From: Thermochaetoides thermophila DSM 1495
Lineage: Eukaryota > Ascomycota > Sordariomycetes > Sordariales > Chaetomiaceae
Length of the DNA stretch: 64,000 nt
Direction of reading: 5' to 3'
Assembly (NCBI RefSeq): GCF_000221225.1
Contig: NW_006383038.1
Location: 2,341,899-2,405,898 of the forward strand
This document shows positions 44,545 through 57,692 of this stretch, piece by piece. The position numbers and the translations under genes were made by a program. The first letter of the stretch is position 1. Every line of letters starts with the position of its first letter. A model generated the notes under the pieces. It had not been told where the DNA came from and searched no databases. It saw nothing but the letters and a program-made list of their open reading frames with translations.

Positions 44545-46540
44545 TTACAACTCCTCCTTCTCCCGCCTCTCTTCTATTTTTTCCTCCAGCGGCTTAGCCG
44601 ACCCCTTATAAACCCCTGTATCCCACACCACCAACCTCCCTCTCCTCCTCCAGTCCTCGTTAAATAACCCATTAAACCCGCTCCACACTCTCGTTAGCCT
44701 GACTCCCATCTGTTTTCCCTCACCATTTTCACTCTCAAAAAACTCTCTCAATACAGGCTCAATCCCCTCAAATCCAACGATATACCTTGGCATCTCCCCG
44801 TCGCGTTTCCCACTCCCGTCTTGCGCCAAGGGAAAAAGCTCGTTAGCGAGGAATGTTAACCCGTAGGAGTTATTCCTCTTCGGATCCCTCAAATAAAACC
44901 GATCTGCCTCGTCCAAATACGTCTCCCTCTCCACGCTCCCCGGTTTGGTATGCAACGGCGGCTCGCAGGTAAGTGCCCTCGCCCGGAGGGCGGGATAAAC
45001 TAAATGTGAGCGCCATGGGGTGCTATGGCAGGGAGTGAGAAATAGAGCAAACAACTCATGTCCTTCTTCCAGGCTGAGGGGCGTCTCGGGAGAGAGCAGA
45101 TCCGTCCCCAGCCAAAGCGACTCGGGATGAATCCTCTCGAAATCAGCGCGCAGAAATTGCAGGACCGACAGAGGGGCGGCTTGGTGGAAGACACTGAGGT
45201 AGGTTCCGAGTAAAAAGTTGATAGTAAGGAGGTTGGCAAGTGTGAGTTTGCGGCGGAGAACAACAGGTCCATTGGATGTGGAGGAGTTTGACTCGGGGGT
45301 GGTGAAGAATGCTGCGACGTAGGGAGCGGAGAGGATGTGCAGTATGGGGAGCAGGGGGTAGATGAAGCGGACTTCTTTGTGAGAGATCAGGGACATGATG
45401 GCTACGACTACGACAACCGTTGTCGCTAGCGTCTTGAGAACAGCTGATTTACAGCTATTATCGGGAGGGAAGAGAGCCTTCACGACTCCGACCAGGGCGA
45501 GCGGGAGAAAGGTTGTCATGAGGAGCGGGATGCCCTGGCTGAGGTAGTAGTGCCACGGCATGTGCCCGTAGAAGACGGCCAGCGACTGCGAGATGTTGAA
45601 GTACAGCCACTTATACGGCGGAAACGTCCAGAAGCCGAAATACAGCCTGTCAGAGAGCACCGAGAGAGCGAGAACAGCGCCACCGCAAAGGAGAATCTCC
45701 CTGAACAGAACAACCAGCGTTGAGACCGGGACCTCCCGTCGCGACCTCACAAGCCTTGCGAGCGTCATCCCAAGGATAACAACCCAAACCAGGATATTCG
45801 TCGGCCTCAACACAACTGCCAACGCCGCCAACACAAGCGAAATCCTCAAACTCTTTACCCTCTCTCCGACCAATAGCAACTCCCCATCCCCATCCCCATC
45901 CCCATCCCTATCCCCCTCACCCTTGAGCATCTCCCAAGGCCAATACGACACCCCCGCCACAGTCAATCCCATCTCCATCGAATTGCTAAACGTCCTTGTC
46001 GACACGTACCAGCCCCACGGGCTCACCACACTCAACCACAGCGCCGCCCACGGCGCGTTACTCCCCCTCCCGTACAAATCCATGCCCAGCTTCCACGTGA
46101 AAAAAGTCCCCTACCGCCGCAACCACGCTCTGCACCGCCCCCGGCAGCGCCGTCAAGATCAGCGCCCTAAACGGGGGGTACAGCTGCAGAAACCCCATCA
46201 CCCCGTCCACTCCTCGATAAAACGCCGCGATGAGGGCCGGGTATAAGGAGGAGCGGAGTTGGTATGTCCATTCCCAGGTTAGCCAAGCCGAAGAGTCGGA
46301 GAAGGCGAGATGCCAGGCGGGTTCCAGGGACTGGAAGTATTCGTCCGGTTGGAAGAAGGTGCGGGTGAGGAGGGCGTTGAGGAAGCGGAAGAGGAGGAGG
46401 AGGGAGAGGACGTCGTGGGTTTGGGCGAGGGTAACTTGCGGGTGGGGGGTTCCTGGGGGAAGAGGGGTTATTCGTCGAGTGGGCCGTTCATTTCTGGTTT
46501 TAGGGTTGATGATGTCTTTGGAGCTGGGGTTGGGCTCCAT
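44545..46540 (-). CDS. GPI10: GPI mannosyltransferase III, Gpi10/PIG-B family (one apparent frameshift)
   Basis: This ER membrane GT22 enzyme adds the third mannose of the GPI anchor from dolichol-phosphate-mannose. The N-terminal part has the GT22 motif RTFFQPDEYFQSLEPAWHLA and the family's WTWEW-like TWEWTYQLRS. The main frame begins WKLGMDLYGRGS and includes a multi-spanning region, the HKEVRFIYPLLP block and a lumenal C-terminal end. The two parts are in different frames. The T run read on the minus strand (A6 at 46100-46105) has one base too many for GDFF to join TWKLG. Without it the protein is about 664 residues. Start at 46540 (MEPNPSSKD); longer in-frame extensions upstream exist but look like leader sequence. 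A Gly-Asp repeat (GDGDGDG) comes from a short CCCATC array. Confidence 0.87.
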
Positions 46541-47785
46541 CTTTGTCGGTGTTGATGGGTAGTGAGCTTGAAGCTCGAGCTGATGAAGCTCGATAATAGT
46601 GAGCTCGACACGTGAGATGATGAGCTTCCAGCTGTCACCAACCCGCCAGCTGTCAACACTGGCGCCAACCAGCCGGGACCCACTGAGCAACCCAGATCGC
46701 CACAGAACGTAATAGTAAACTCCCTGATTGGCATAATCCCAGCCCTACGTCACCAACAACCAATCATTCTTCAGTCGGAGCTGTACCCCCTGTACGACTC
46801 ACCAAGAAGGAGAAAGGGTATTTGTGCACGTATCAACCAACCAACCAACCAACTACAGCCAAGACCACAAACGCGGGGAACACGAGGCGGCGGGAAGCGG
46901 GCTGCGCGGGTTGTGACCAGACAGCAGCAAACTTGCGGCGACGGCAATCCACGGGATTCCCATGCGACCCGGCGTTCGAATGGATTGGGCACGTCCGGGG
47001 CCGGGGATAAGCGAGCAGGCAGGGTAGAGAAGGGAGGAGAAGAAGATAGGAATAGAGATACTGTGAGATTGGAAGGAAGATAGGAAAGGAAGCTTCGGGA
47101 TCATGGACACCAACTTAAAGCAAAACCATCCACTGCTTTTTCACGTTAAGCACCATTTCTTGTTGGATAATGAGCACAATCGGAGGAGCAGCGCTGGCAC
47201 AATCGGAGCGGCACAGCCTTTGCTGGTGGTCGGGATGCTGGAGAAGCGGATGCGGCGTCCGCTTACACCTGCACTTAGGGGTATGGTGGCGTTTCACGGG
47301 ATTCCACTCTTTTACGGAGCACAGCTGCGGCTGGCAAGGGAAGCGATCAAGAGGAGAACAAGGATATGAAAAACAATCAAGGCCGGATGATCGGGGGTCG
47401 GGGCGAGGGTTATAAAGTGGCAATGCCCGCCACTTGTGGAAGGGGAGAAGAGGGGGAAGAGGTAGTATAGAGCTGCTGAGTTCTTCTTGAGATTCCAAAA
47501 GTCAATTAAAACATCAGATTGAGTTGCAGTCGCTCGAAGACAGACAGCACCTTTATCATTTATCAGATAAGAACGTCACTCTTGCATCGATAACTCGGTC
47601 TCCTTTTATCGCTGATTGCCCCACCCATACATCATCGGGTACCTTTACGGACACTAACGTCACCGGCTCACTTATACTTTAGCCCTCTCCCACTGACTCC
47701 TTAACAAATAGCGATCGTCTCAAAACATACCAATCTAAAAATTATTCCAAACATTAAGATCTTTTTTTTTTTTTTCGCTACCAAA
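46541..47785. other. Shared divergent upstream region of GPI10 and ornithine aminotransferase
   Basis: No supportable gene. Includes a CCAA-type tract near 46836-46853 and a set of GATA sites at 47551-47612 near the aminotransferase gene. A TGACTCC near 47694 is one base from the CPC1 box. Confidence 0.6.
47551..47612. promoter_or_regulatory. GATA-factor site cluster upstream of ornithine aminotransferase
   Basis: Within 62 bp there are TTTATCATTTATCAGATAAG (47552-47571), CGATAAC and TTTTATCGC, giving at least four WGATAR-like sites on both strands, about 175-235 bp upstream of the ATG. Arginine and ornithine catabolic genes are nitrogen-regulated through AreA/NIT2 GATA factors, so this is a credible nitrogen control region. 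Confidence 0.55.
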
Positions 47786-49186
47786 ATGGCCCCCCACGCC
47801 GAAGAATCTACCCGTCCTCACCCTGTCCCCCAGCAAAAACAAGACCGCTATCACTCCCCCTCGACCACTACCGCCATCACCTCCGAAAACACCCACGCCG
47901 CCCACAACTATCACCCTCTCCCCATCGTCTTCTCCCGCGCCCAAGGCGTTCACGTCTGGGACCCCGAAGGCCGCCAATACCTCGACTTTCTCTCGGCCTA
48001 CTCCGCCGTGAACCAAGGCCACTGCCACCCGGCCCTCGTGCAAGCCCTGAGCGAACAAGCCTCCCGTCTGACGTTGAGTTCTCGTGCGTTCCACAACGAT
48101 GTCTTCCCCGTCTGGGCCGAAAAGGTGACGAAGCTGTTTGGGTATGACATGGTACTGCCGATGAACACGGGCGCAGAGGCGGTCGAGACGGCGGTCAAGG
48201 TGGCGAGGAAATGGGCGTATAAGGTGAAGGGAGTGCCGCAGGGGAAGGCGATGGTGTGGAGCGTGGAGGGGTGTTTTCACGGGCGGACGATGACGGCCGT
48301 GTCGCTGTCGGTGGACCCGGAGAGCAGGGAGAATTATGGACCTTATTTGCCGGGTGTGGGGGCGGTTAACCCGAAAACTGGCAAGCCTATAAGGTATAAT
48401 ATGGTCGAGGATATCGAGGAGGTGCTAAACGAATTCGGGAAGGAGACCGCCGCGGTGTTGGTTGAGCCAATTCAGGGTGAAGCCGGCGTAGTGGTACCCG
48501 ATGAGGATTACCTTGCCAAAGTGCATGCTCTGTGCAAGAAGCATAATGTCCTGTTGATTTGTGATGAGATTCAGACGGGGATTGCGAGGACGGGGAGGAT
48601 GTTGTGCTCGGAGTGGTCGGGGATCAGGCCGGATATGGTTACGCTGGGGAAGGCCATCTCCGGTGGGATGTATCCTGTGAGCTGTGTGCTTGCGGACAAG
48701 CACATTCTGGGGGTTGTTGAGCCTGGTACGCATGGGTCTACGTATGGTGGAAATCCGCTGGGGTGTGCGGTGTCAATTCGCGCGTTGGAGCTTGTTATTG
48801 AGGAGGGGATGGTTGAGAAAGCGGAGAGGTTGGGACGGGTGTTTAGGGAGGGGATTGAGGCGATTAAGAGCCCGATTGTGCAGTGTGTGAGGGGGAAGGG
48901 GTTGTTGAATGCGGTTGTGATCGATGAGAGCAAGACGGAAGGCAGGACGGCGTGGGATCTGTGCTTACTGCTGAAGGAGAAGGGTGTGCTGGTGAGTACT
49001 GAACAGGGATTCTTGCGGTGTAGGGGAATGCTAACGATGGAGTGACAGGCTAAACCCACGCACGGCAACATCATCCGCTTTGCCCCTCCGCTGGTCATCA
49101 CCGAGGAGCAGCTGCGCTGGGCCCTTGAGAAAATTGCTGAGGCCCTGAAGGAACTGCCGACTGCCCCGAAGAGCGAGGATCATTGA
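47786..49186 (+). CDS. Ornithine aminotransferase (ornithine-oxo-acid transaminase)
   Basis: PLP-dependent class III aminotransferase that turns ornithine and 2-oxoglutarate into glutamate semialdehyde and glutamate, a cytosolic step of arginine catabolism (yeast Car2, Aspergillus OtaA). Two exons: 47786-48991 and 49049-49186, with a 57-nt intron; 447 residues. Motifs: MNTGAEAVETAVKVAR for cofactor binding, LLICDEIQTGIARTG with Asp260, and the Schiff-base lysine Lys289 in TLGKAISGG. The length is normal for the fungal enzyme. No mitochondrial targeting sequence is apparent; the N-terminus (1-35) is polar. Upstream GATA sites fit nitrogen control. Confidence 0.96.
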
Positions 49187-49736
49187 ACTGGGTACTAACT
49201 AGCCCGAGGATCTATCTCGATGTATTATGATTCTTTTGATAGGATGCTTTTCGTTTGGTTATGTCAATTTGATACCACATTTCTTTCGGAGATGCATTAA
49301 GGGAGATCTGAACGGGGTCAATTGTTGGAGAAGCCGGGGCGTGCGGCTCGCATGGGTAGTCCGGAGTTAACAGACTGTTCTGGGTTTGGTCCGGGGGTTC
49401 TGAGGCCTGGGGCATTCATGGCTGACCTAGACGTTCTGTTCTCTCATCTTTTGATATGTTGAAGGTTTCAGGTCGGATATCTGAATCAGTAAACAGGAGG
49501 ATCTCATAAATGAGAGGATTCTAAAGGTTTGATGAAAATTTGCTGTCTCAGTAGGATATATGATAACAACAGATTACCATAAACATTGAAGAATACTTCC
49601 GGTCAGCAGTACATTTAGATTTGACAGTAACCATGCGAAGTGATCGACCAAACAGACCATTCAATACGATGATGGTCCTGTTAGCTACCCGGCTCCTAAA
49701 GGTTGAGCGAAAGCTCGGGCACCTATTCTCGTTACC

Positions 49737-49739
<3 letters not shown>

Positions 49740-49768
<29 letters not shown>
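49740..49768. repeat. (TA)n microsatellite
   Basis: About 14 uninterrupted TA units in AT-rich intergenic sequence. Confidence 0.9.
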
Positions 49769-49771
<3 letters not shown>

Positions 49772-50126
49772 CGGCAAGATGACACTTAAACAAGATCAGT
49801 GGATTGCTCTTCGCTACCATTGAAGGAACACCATACGGGTTTTAACACAAACCTTAGATCAATTCCCCCTCCCCCCCAAAGATATAAATAGGTAGGATAT
49901 CCCATCTCCACTTTATGCTCTTCACGCCAAATCTCCATCCAACTCACTTCAACAACTGCTCGATTTAACCTAGCGCGCAATCACAACATTCACTTGCCTT
50001 AGGCGCAATGAAACTCGGAGGCATGGAAGTAAGCCTCTGCATATAACGTGCGCAGTTCAATCGAAAAGTTAAAAGAGTCGAGAGCGATAATTGAGAGGAG
50101 AAAAAAAAAACGAGCCACAACCCGTC

Positions 50127-50175
50127 CAGCCCAACCCATCCAGCCCAGCCCAGCCCAACCCAACCCAACCCAGCC
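50127..50175 (+). repeat. (CCCAR)n pentamer-like tract
   Basis: Repeated CCCAG/CCCAA units in tandem, imperfect, roughly ten copies between 50127 and 50175. Confidence 0.8.
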
Positions 50176-51209
50176 AAACTCAAACCTGACCTCAACCCCT
50201 TGAAGCCATTCAGTTAAGTACCTAGTAGTATCAATGAAGTGAGCTAACTACGTACGTATGTATCTACGTAACCCCGTAGAAGTTGTTTAAAAAACAACTG
50301 AGTGAAGAAGACGGCCCGCCCAACTCCGATTCCGACTTTCCGACTTATCGACACCCACCCATCCGCCCAGCAATGTGCTAAACCTCGAAGAACCGAAAAC
50401 AACAAAAAAAACAAAAACGAAAATACCTTGATGAAGAACCCCCTAAGCAATGTGAGGTGATGTGTGCGCGAGCTACCGGTTACGTCCCAAGAACGCCATT
50501 GCAGACCCGCAAACTGCAAACCGCAAAGCCAGCCGAATGTAAACCCTTCTTCACCTATCGCCCATGTGCAGAAAGACAACAACAACAAAAGAGCAATCCA
50601 GAGCCAGCCTCCAGCAGATGCCAACCTAATCCCTCAGTCAACCTAATGAAGAGACAAGGGCGTATAAGTCCTACTCCCGGCGGCCTTGAGAAAACTCGAA
50701 CTCAAACCCAGTCCCGACCGAATGAACACCCAACCATGCAAATTTCCCAAGCCTAACCTAATGGAAATCACGGGCTCGAGCCGGCTCCGCCCGAATTCAG
50801 TCTCTGTCCCAAAAATAAAACAAATAAAAAAAAAAAGAAGAGAGAGAGAGAGGGAGGGAGGGAGGGGAAGGGGGGGGGGGAAAAGAGACATAACAAAGAA
50901 AGCTAGACACATCTTCTGTGCGTCTAGGTGGGTAAGACTCCCCTGTCAAGCAGGAAAGGCTCTCTGCCCGGAGCAACTACGGACGGTGAGAGAGGAGGAG
51001 GAGAGGGAACAATCATCGGAAGTGAGCTCCCCTAGCAGGCGCAATACTCCATGTGAAGCACTGACCTACAATGGGGACAACACCCCCTCCTCTCCCAACC
51101 GCCTACCCTCTCTGATGATCTCATAACCGACGAGTATTAGGTAGTTCAGGTCAGGGTACGTCAGAAAGGACAAGAGCAGATGGAGGGGAGGACAAGACTA
51201 AGGTCCTTC

Positions 51210-54200
51210 TCAAACAGAAGGCATCCCGCTCCTCGACCCCTCACCACTCCTCCTATGCCCCATAACCATACCTCCCTGCCCGGGACTCTGTCCTAGCCCC
51301 TGACCTTGCTGCGACTGCTGCTGCTGCTGCTGCGCGCGCGACGCATTCGCAATAGCCGCCATGCGCTTCCGCAGGCTAGTCAGGCGGGTATTGATCATCT
51401 GGATCACTGTTCTCAAGCGTTTAGCATAATCTCATCCTCAACCGTATGGGGAGGGAGACTTACTCTTCTGCACCGTAGCGCGATCCTCCACGCTCATAAC
51501 CCCATTCCCCATCCCGCCCCCATTAGCCCCCGTCTCCTCTTCCTTCCCCTTATCCTTCCCCTCCCCCTTCTTCCCACCACCAAGCGGCCCAACCCCCTGC
51601 TCATCATCACTCTCCAGCACCGCCTCAAGCATCCTAATCGCCGTAACATACGAGATCTCGCACCCCGGCAAATCCTCGCTCGCAATCTCGTTGATCGCCG
51701 CAGTCCGGCTCATCTCAACCGCCCGATCATACATCAACTTCTCAGCACTCATCCCAGGACTCAAGTAAACCCCGCTGCTGCCGGAAGCCGCCCCCGAGTG
51801 CGAGCCGGTCTCCGGCGGGTGGTTACTCGGATGACTCGGGTGCTCCTCCGGCAGTCTCTTCTGCGCATCGATCAGCTTCAACCTGACAACCTCGGCCTTC
51901 TCCAACACTTCATTAAACCGATTCCGGATCCATTGCACCGCGGCGTTGATCTTCTTCGCAAACTTATCAGCCGCCCCATTCCCGTTCCCATTCGTAGCCT
52001 CGACAGCAGCCCTCTGCTGATGCTTGGTCCACCACGCGCCCGCGATATGCATCGCCTTGTTCATGATGCTCAGCGCCTTGACGTACAGCACCAGGGCCTC
52101 CTCGCTGAGGGCGACGATTGCTTCGGGGGTCAGGCCATCCTCTTCTTCGCCCATCCGGTCGGCGGGGACACCGCCCAGGCCGTGGTCGCTTGATGGGGCC
52201 ATCGGGACAAGCTGCTTGTACTTTACCTCGGCAAAGCCGTAGACCACATCGCTGCGGGTAGCGTACTCCTCGATGCACTGCGCGACACGGGCGTCTTCAT
52301 CGATAATGACCTTCCCAGCAGAGGCAATCCCCGAGCCCGAGCCATTGGCCGACCCATCGGCGATCAACCCCGCAGGCGTAGCATACGCAGTAGGGAAGGG
52401 GTTATAGATCTGCGGCGGCGGGGAATGGCCACTCCTACCGCCGCCCAGCAAGCTGGGCGTGTACTTAATCCCAAACAAGCGCAGGCTCGCGTCCTGGATG
52501 GCCTTGGAGATCATGGAGGTAGCCCCTCCCGGACTCGAGGATAAGCTCTTCTCGTAGGACGCGCGACGCGAGTGATCGGTGCGAGTGGATTCCCTAGTGG
52601 AAGCAGAACGAGCGACAGCGCCGGAGGTCGAGGCTGGAGCGTTGCGCTGGGACGAACGGCGGATGAGCTGGCCCGATTTCGGGGATGATGAGACCTGCTG
52701 CTGCTGTTGTTGGAGGACTTGCTGGTTCTTGTACATCGAGATCTGGTCCGCGAGGGCGTTAACCTCGACGGCGATCTTGTCCACGAAGATGTAATCACGC
52801 TCGAACGCAATGTCTTGGGCGACCCTCTCCTCCTCCGTGAGCGTCTTGGATGATGAGCTCTTCTTCTTGGGCTCCTCGACCGGGGTCGATGGGGACTGAG
52901 CCATGCGCGATGTCGGACGAGAGGTGTTGGAGTAGCGCCTTGTGCGATCAACGTAGGCGATCGGCCGGGTGCCCGGCGCCGAGGTCGACGGCTGGATGGC
53001 GGCCCGCCGGGTAGCGTCCGGAGCGTCCTGACGCGGCGAATAGCTCAGACGAGGGCTGTCCAGGGACGACGGCTTAGGCTCGACGGGTGTCGTCAACGGC
53101 GAAGCATGACGATGCCGGGGCGAACCGGGGGGTTGTGTTACCTCCGCATCAACGAGAGACTGACGCCGGCGCAACAACGGGTCCTCAGGCTTAGGCGTGC
53201 TGGATTTCGGCTCAACGGGAGCCTGCGCCTGCTGTAATTGGGCACGAGCCTGCTCTTGAAGCTGGATATCCTCCTCAACGACGCCCGGAATCGGGCCCAC
53301 GACGACAGGATGGTTAAAGAAATCGTCGAAGTCAATCCGCTCGTCCGGATTCCGCTTCAGCAGCGCACGGATGAGTTGCTTCATCTCGGAGCTAACAACA
53401 CAGTCCCGCGAGAACTTGATGCAGTCCTCGGCCTGCTCGATCTTTCGGATCAGCTCGACATGGTTGCTCGCACGGAAGGGCGGCTTGCCCGTGACCATCT
53501 CGAACAGAACTGTCCCGACCGACCACAGGTCAGCACGGGCATCGTACCGCTCGTAGCGCAGAATCTCGGGTGCCATGTACAACGGCGAGCCGCACAGGGT
53601 CTCCGCGAGTGAAGTAGACGGCAGGACCCTGGCAAACCCGAAATCGGCAAGCTTCAGCATGGGCAGCGACGGCAGGCCGGCCGCCGGAGTTAGGGAGTCG
53701 TGGCTGGCGCTGAGGATCTGCTTGGCCAGCTTGTTCGTCTCGCGCCACCGCGGGGACGGCAACAGAAGCAGGTTCTGCGGCTTGACATCGCGATGGATCA
53801 GATTAGCGGCCCGAAGGAACTTCAGAGCGCTGGCCAGCTGCTGTAGGAAGTGGCGGCTGACCACCTCATGCAGGCCCGAGTTGGGCGACACTGGGTACTT
53901 GCGGGCGAGCTCATGGGTAGCCGAGTTGGTGATGAGCTTATCGCGCTTGCGGATGAACAGCGAGAGGTCGCCCAGCTCGCAATACTCCATAATCAGGTTG
54001 ATATGTGTGGCCGACTCGACGCAGTCATGCAGGGCAACGATGTGCGGATGTCGCAGCTTCTTGAGGATCTTAATCTCACCATAGAGATTGTCCTTGAGCT
54101 TCTTGTTCAGACGGGCCAGCTCGACCGACTTGATGGCCACCAGAGCGCCCGTCACCTTATGACGGCCCGAGTAGACCTGAGCGAAGCTGCCTTTGCCGAT

Positions 54201-54293
54201 CTCCTTATCGATGATGAACTGCCCGACGACATTGTCCTCGCCGTGCCTCGATGACGATGACCTCTTGGAGGTCGCGGCTGTGCGGTCCGCCAT
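51210..54293 (-). CDS. ATG1: Serine/threonine protein kinase Atg1
   Basis: Atg1 is the initiating kinase of autophagy and the Cvt/pexophagy routes, acting with Atg13 at the phagophore assembly site. Kinase domain ~25-330: glycine loop GKGSFAQVYSG, Lys55 in VAIKSVEL, Asp169 in LIHRDVKPQN, DFG at 217-219 and APE near 241-243. A Ser/Pro-rich linker follows, then a helical tandem-MIT (EAT) region ~665-985 that binds Atg13. Two exons: 54293-51464 and 51406-51210, with donor GTAAGT and acceptor AACAG; 1008 residues. The join reads TVQKM then IQMINTRLTSLRKRM. A poly-Gln run near the end derives from CAG repeats. The start at 54293 (MADRTAATS) is the first ATG in frame; the longer frame begins with TTG. 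Upstream lies ~5.2 kb without a gene. Confidence 0.93.
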
Positions 54294-54680
54294 GGCTCCC
54301 CGGGGCGTCAGGGGGGGAGCTGGCCGGAAGGGGGTATTCGTGGCCCGAAGGCTCAATCTATGCGGAAGACGTCGCGAGGGGACCAGATCGGCATGTACAC
54401 GGGCTCAGAGGGACGAGAGGAGAGAGGCCGACGGTACGGCTATCAACCTAGACGCTGCAGATGGGATCGTCGAGCACGCAAGGAGGCCTGCCAAACCGAA
54501 GATGGCTCGCTAAGGTGAGCTAGGTCAGCTGCTATGGACCAGGATGGCTTGTGTCTGGCGATATCAAAGCCCGGGGTGTTTGAACAAGACAGGGTCGGCG
54601 CTTGGGCTTCAGGCAAAGGTAAGGTTGGGCTGCAGCGATATACGGTGTTTCGCAGAAAGCAGGGCAACTTGATGAAAGCA

Positions 54681-54706
54681 GTGTTTGTTTGTTTGTTTGT
54701 TTGTTT
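54681..54706 (+). repeat. (GTTT)n microsatellite
   Basis: Six tandem GTTT units about 390 bp upstream of the ATG1 start. Confidence 0.85.
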
Positions 54707-57654
54707 CGCAGAAGTTTATTCTGTTTCGTAGGGATGCAACAGAGATGTCCGCACGGGAAGCGGCTGCACGTGTGGCTGTCTCGGCAGCACGGTTGGTGAT
54801 AAGGCTCGAGAGTTGGAGTAGTTGGAGTACCTAGTTGAGCTTCGTGAGGAGAGGAGTAGAAGATGTAAATGTTCAGGCACCAGTGGCTATCTAAGGCTGT
54901 CTTCGTATGTATATGCTCCCGCAACAGCGGATCAGATATGCAGGCACTTGAGGCTGTCTCAGGCTGATAGACGCGCCCGTTGAGCTCCACACGTCCTCTG
55001 CTGGTGAATGAATGTGGCAGGATGCTGATATGCAGGTGCTCGCTGAGATTCCGCTGCTGGGTGACGTCCAAGGTCAACCGGATGACTCAGGCGGGCCGCC
55101 GTAGAGCACACACACCTAGCTGTCGTAGCTGCTGTGACGGGATGCTGTTTGCAGACACTAGAGTCTCTTATGACCCTGTGTACGTGATGCCAGGTTCGAA
55201 GGAGGAAGAGCACGGAGGGCGGATGGAAGAGAGTTGAAGCCGGATGGACTGGGGATCGGAGACCGAACACAGGACACTAGGCTGGAGCAGATGCGAGTGA
55301 TGTGGATGCCCCGACGCCGTGCGGGTGATGCGGGTGGACTGGACAGCGGTCAGTGGACGCTGGGCAGTGATAGAAGAGCGAAACAGTGGAAGAGTCCACG
55401 ACATGGATGCTGGAACAGCGCTGGACCAGTGGATAAGGATGCCGTCGCCCAGCCCAGTGGCCACACTGGATGGAGCCCTGCGTTGAAGCCCGCGAGGCAC
55501 GCCCAAGCTCACAGCGCTCCCCGCGACACCCTCTCCCCCCCTCCCCCAAGTAGGCTTGTTCCCTGTATTTTACTGCTACGAGCAATGCGCTCTCTGCATG
55601 CTGTGGAGCATCTCGTTGTCCTCATTGCTGACAGCAAGCAAGCAGCCAGGCACTGTCTCACAGCCATCACTGATGGATGCCCAAAACCCAGAACAGGACA
55701 ACAACAGACTAGCACGCGGGGAAACGTGCAAACAGCACGGCCAGCACAGTGCGAGTATTCAGGGACGTTATGAGCTCGTGACGCACACGACGGGCCCTGG
55801 GTAACCCCTTGTACCTTCTGTGCTTTCCCCTGGCGGAAACGACCAATGGGGTACGCCTTGCTGTTAGCCATCTTTACTGAAACGGCTCCACTGGGCTAGC
55901 ACAACGGTATTGATGGGGCCTGGAGTCCATCACTCTTCGATGACTTGGCAGTCTCCGGCTGCGACCTGGACGTTTGGTGCGATAAGGCACCGATAGCACC
56001 ACACCACCAAAACGAGGACACAACGGCAGCCATCATTTGCCGCTCTTTTTTTTTTTTTTCTTTGCGTGGTTCCCATGGTATGATGGGTGCTAACTGGGAG
56101 TTTTGTCAAGATGCTGCGTAAACAAAGTCTCTACGTGTAACCCGCTGTTCCGGCTGATCCCGGCTGCTCTCAAGGCCCCTGGAGCCTCTACCAGGTTCTC
56201 TCTGCCCGTCATGCACCATGCACCTGCTGCTGGCGCCCTGGCTCTGGCGCTCACCCGCTCCCAGTCAGTGCAGCCTGCGCGGATTCACTCTCCGACAACT
56301 CTTCATTCGCCAGAGCCAGCAACACCCGGTCAGCCTGGGATCCACTGTTTTGGGGAGATGCAGCAGATCGAGGCTGGCGAGTGTCGTACACAGATGCGTC
56401 CATGAGCCAGTGTGGCAGCAGCCCGGGTAGCGGGATGAGATGTCATTGTTTGCCTCACAAAAAGTGAAGACTCGGGGCCGGAACACAGCAATAAAAAAAA
56501 GCATTTCGAGAAGCATTCATCAATAGAGAGGGTTTCAGAGCGCCAGTCCATTCCAAAGAAGCCGGGGAAGAAAGAAAGCAGTAATGCCAACATCACCTTG
56601 ACGTTCCGTCCACGGGACGCTGTCACATGGCCATGATACATGTACCTTAGCTAACAGTTTCTGCATCTCCCCATCACCGCAACTCGCCCTGCAATGCCCT
56701 GCAGCTCTCTACTTGCCATCACACGTTTTCTGGAACTTCTTTCATTTTGCATGTTTTCATTCCCCTCAACGCCCAAAAAAAAAAAAAAAGAGGAAAAAAA
56801 CCTAACCCTCCGCGGTGTGGCCGAGGACCTTTCCAAGCGACCCCGTTAGCCTGTCCCAACCCTCTCAGCCAGCAAGGTTCCCGGTCCCTGTCTTATCGCG
56901 TCATCCATCCGTCCAAGCATCAGCTTTGATCTTATCAAGCCGATCTGGACCTGGCCAAAAGTCGGATATCTCTCTCGTCCATTCCCCAACCCAACCCTCC
57001 ATCTCATCATTCCATCAGCTAGGGAGCTTCTCGTATCAAATCCTCCAGCCCTCCGTCCTCCCAACGGATAAAAATGATGAGACCGTCCACAAGCCAGACC
57101 AGGCCAGGCCAGCCGGCCATCCAAATGGACCCCTCCCCGGCCCTGTCACGGCGCCCTAACAGTGTCTGCCAGTGAACACGACTGTGAACGTATGCCATGG
57201 CTTCAACTCAAGCTGTCCTTTCTGGCTCTGACCATCCGACCTGCTGCTTCTGGCCTGGCCTGACGGACGCTCAAAAATCCCAGCCCCTAGGAAACTCTCC
57301 CTCACAAGAAAAGCCAGGATCATCTGCCCGTGCACCGAGCGATCGCAGCGAATCGGGATGTCGCGCCCAGGCAGCCACGTCGTCCGGCTAGGCTGGCCAC
57401 GACCGCCTTTGCTTTCTTTTCTCCGGACGCCGTTCTCCTTCTACCATTGGCTGCGGCCCTGCATACCACGGGTGCCGGATCCGAGCGTCACAGCCTGCGT
57501 AGGATGATGCCATCTCTTTTTGAGCGGCACTTGTCAGCATTATCTCCGAGTTCCCTGAATGTAAACAATGGAGTTCAATGTTTTCGAGGGATGATGCCTC
57601 TTCAACAGTTCCCTTCACGACAGCTCAACGTGCTTGCAACTGGCAGCAGCAGGG

Positions 57655-57655
<1 letters not shown>

Positions 57656-57690
<35 letters not shown>
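57656..57690 (+). repeat. (AC)n microsatellite
   Basis: About 17 uninterrupted AC units, followed by a short ACACAC remnant. Confidence 0.9.

Positions 57691-57692
<2 letters not shown>

Larger units (their letters stand above)
49187..51209. other. Intergenic region with dense microsatellites, ornithine aminotransferase to ATG1 (convergent)
   Basis: No supportable gene. It contains a (TA)n tract (49740-49768), A runs at ~50101-50110, a pentamer-like (CCCAR)n tract at ~50127-50175 and a purine tract at ~50838-50884. The region probably includes the 3' UTRs of both neighbours. Confidence 0.6.
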
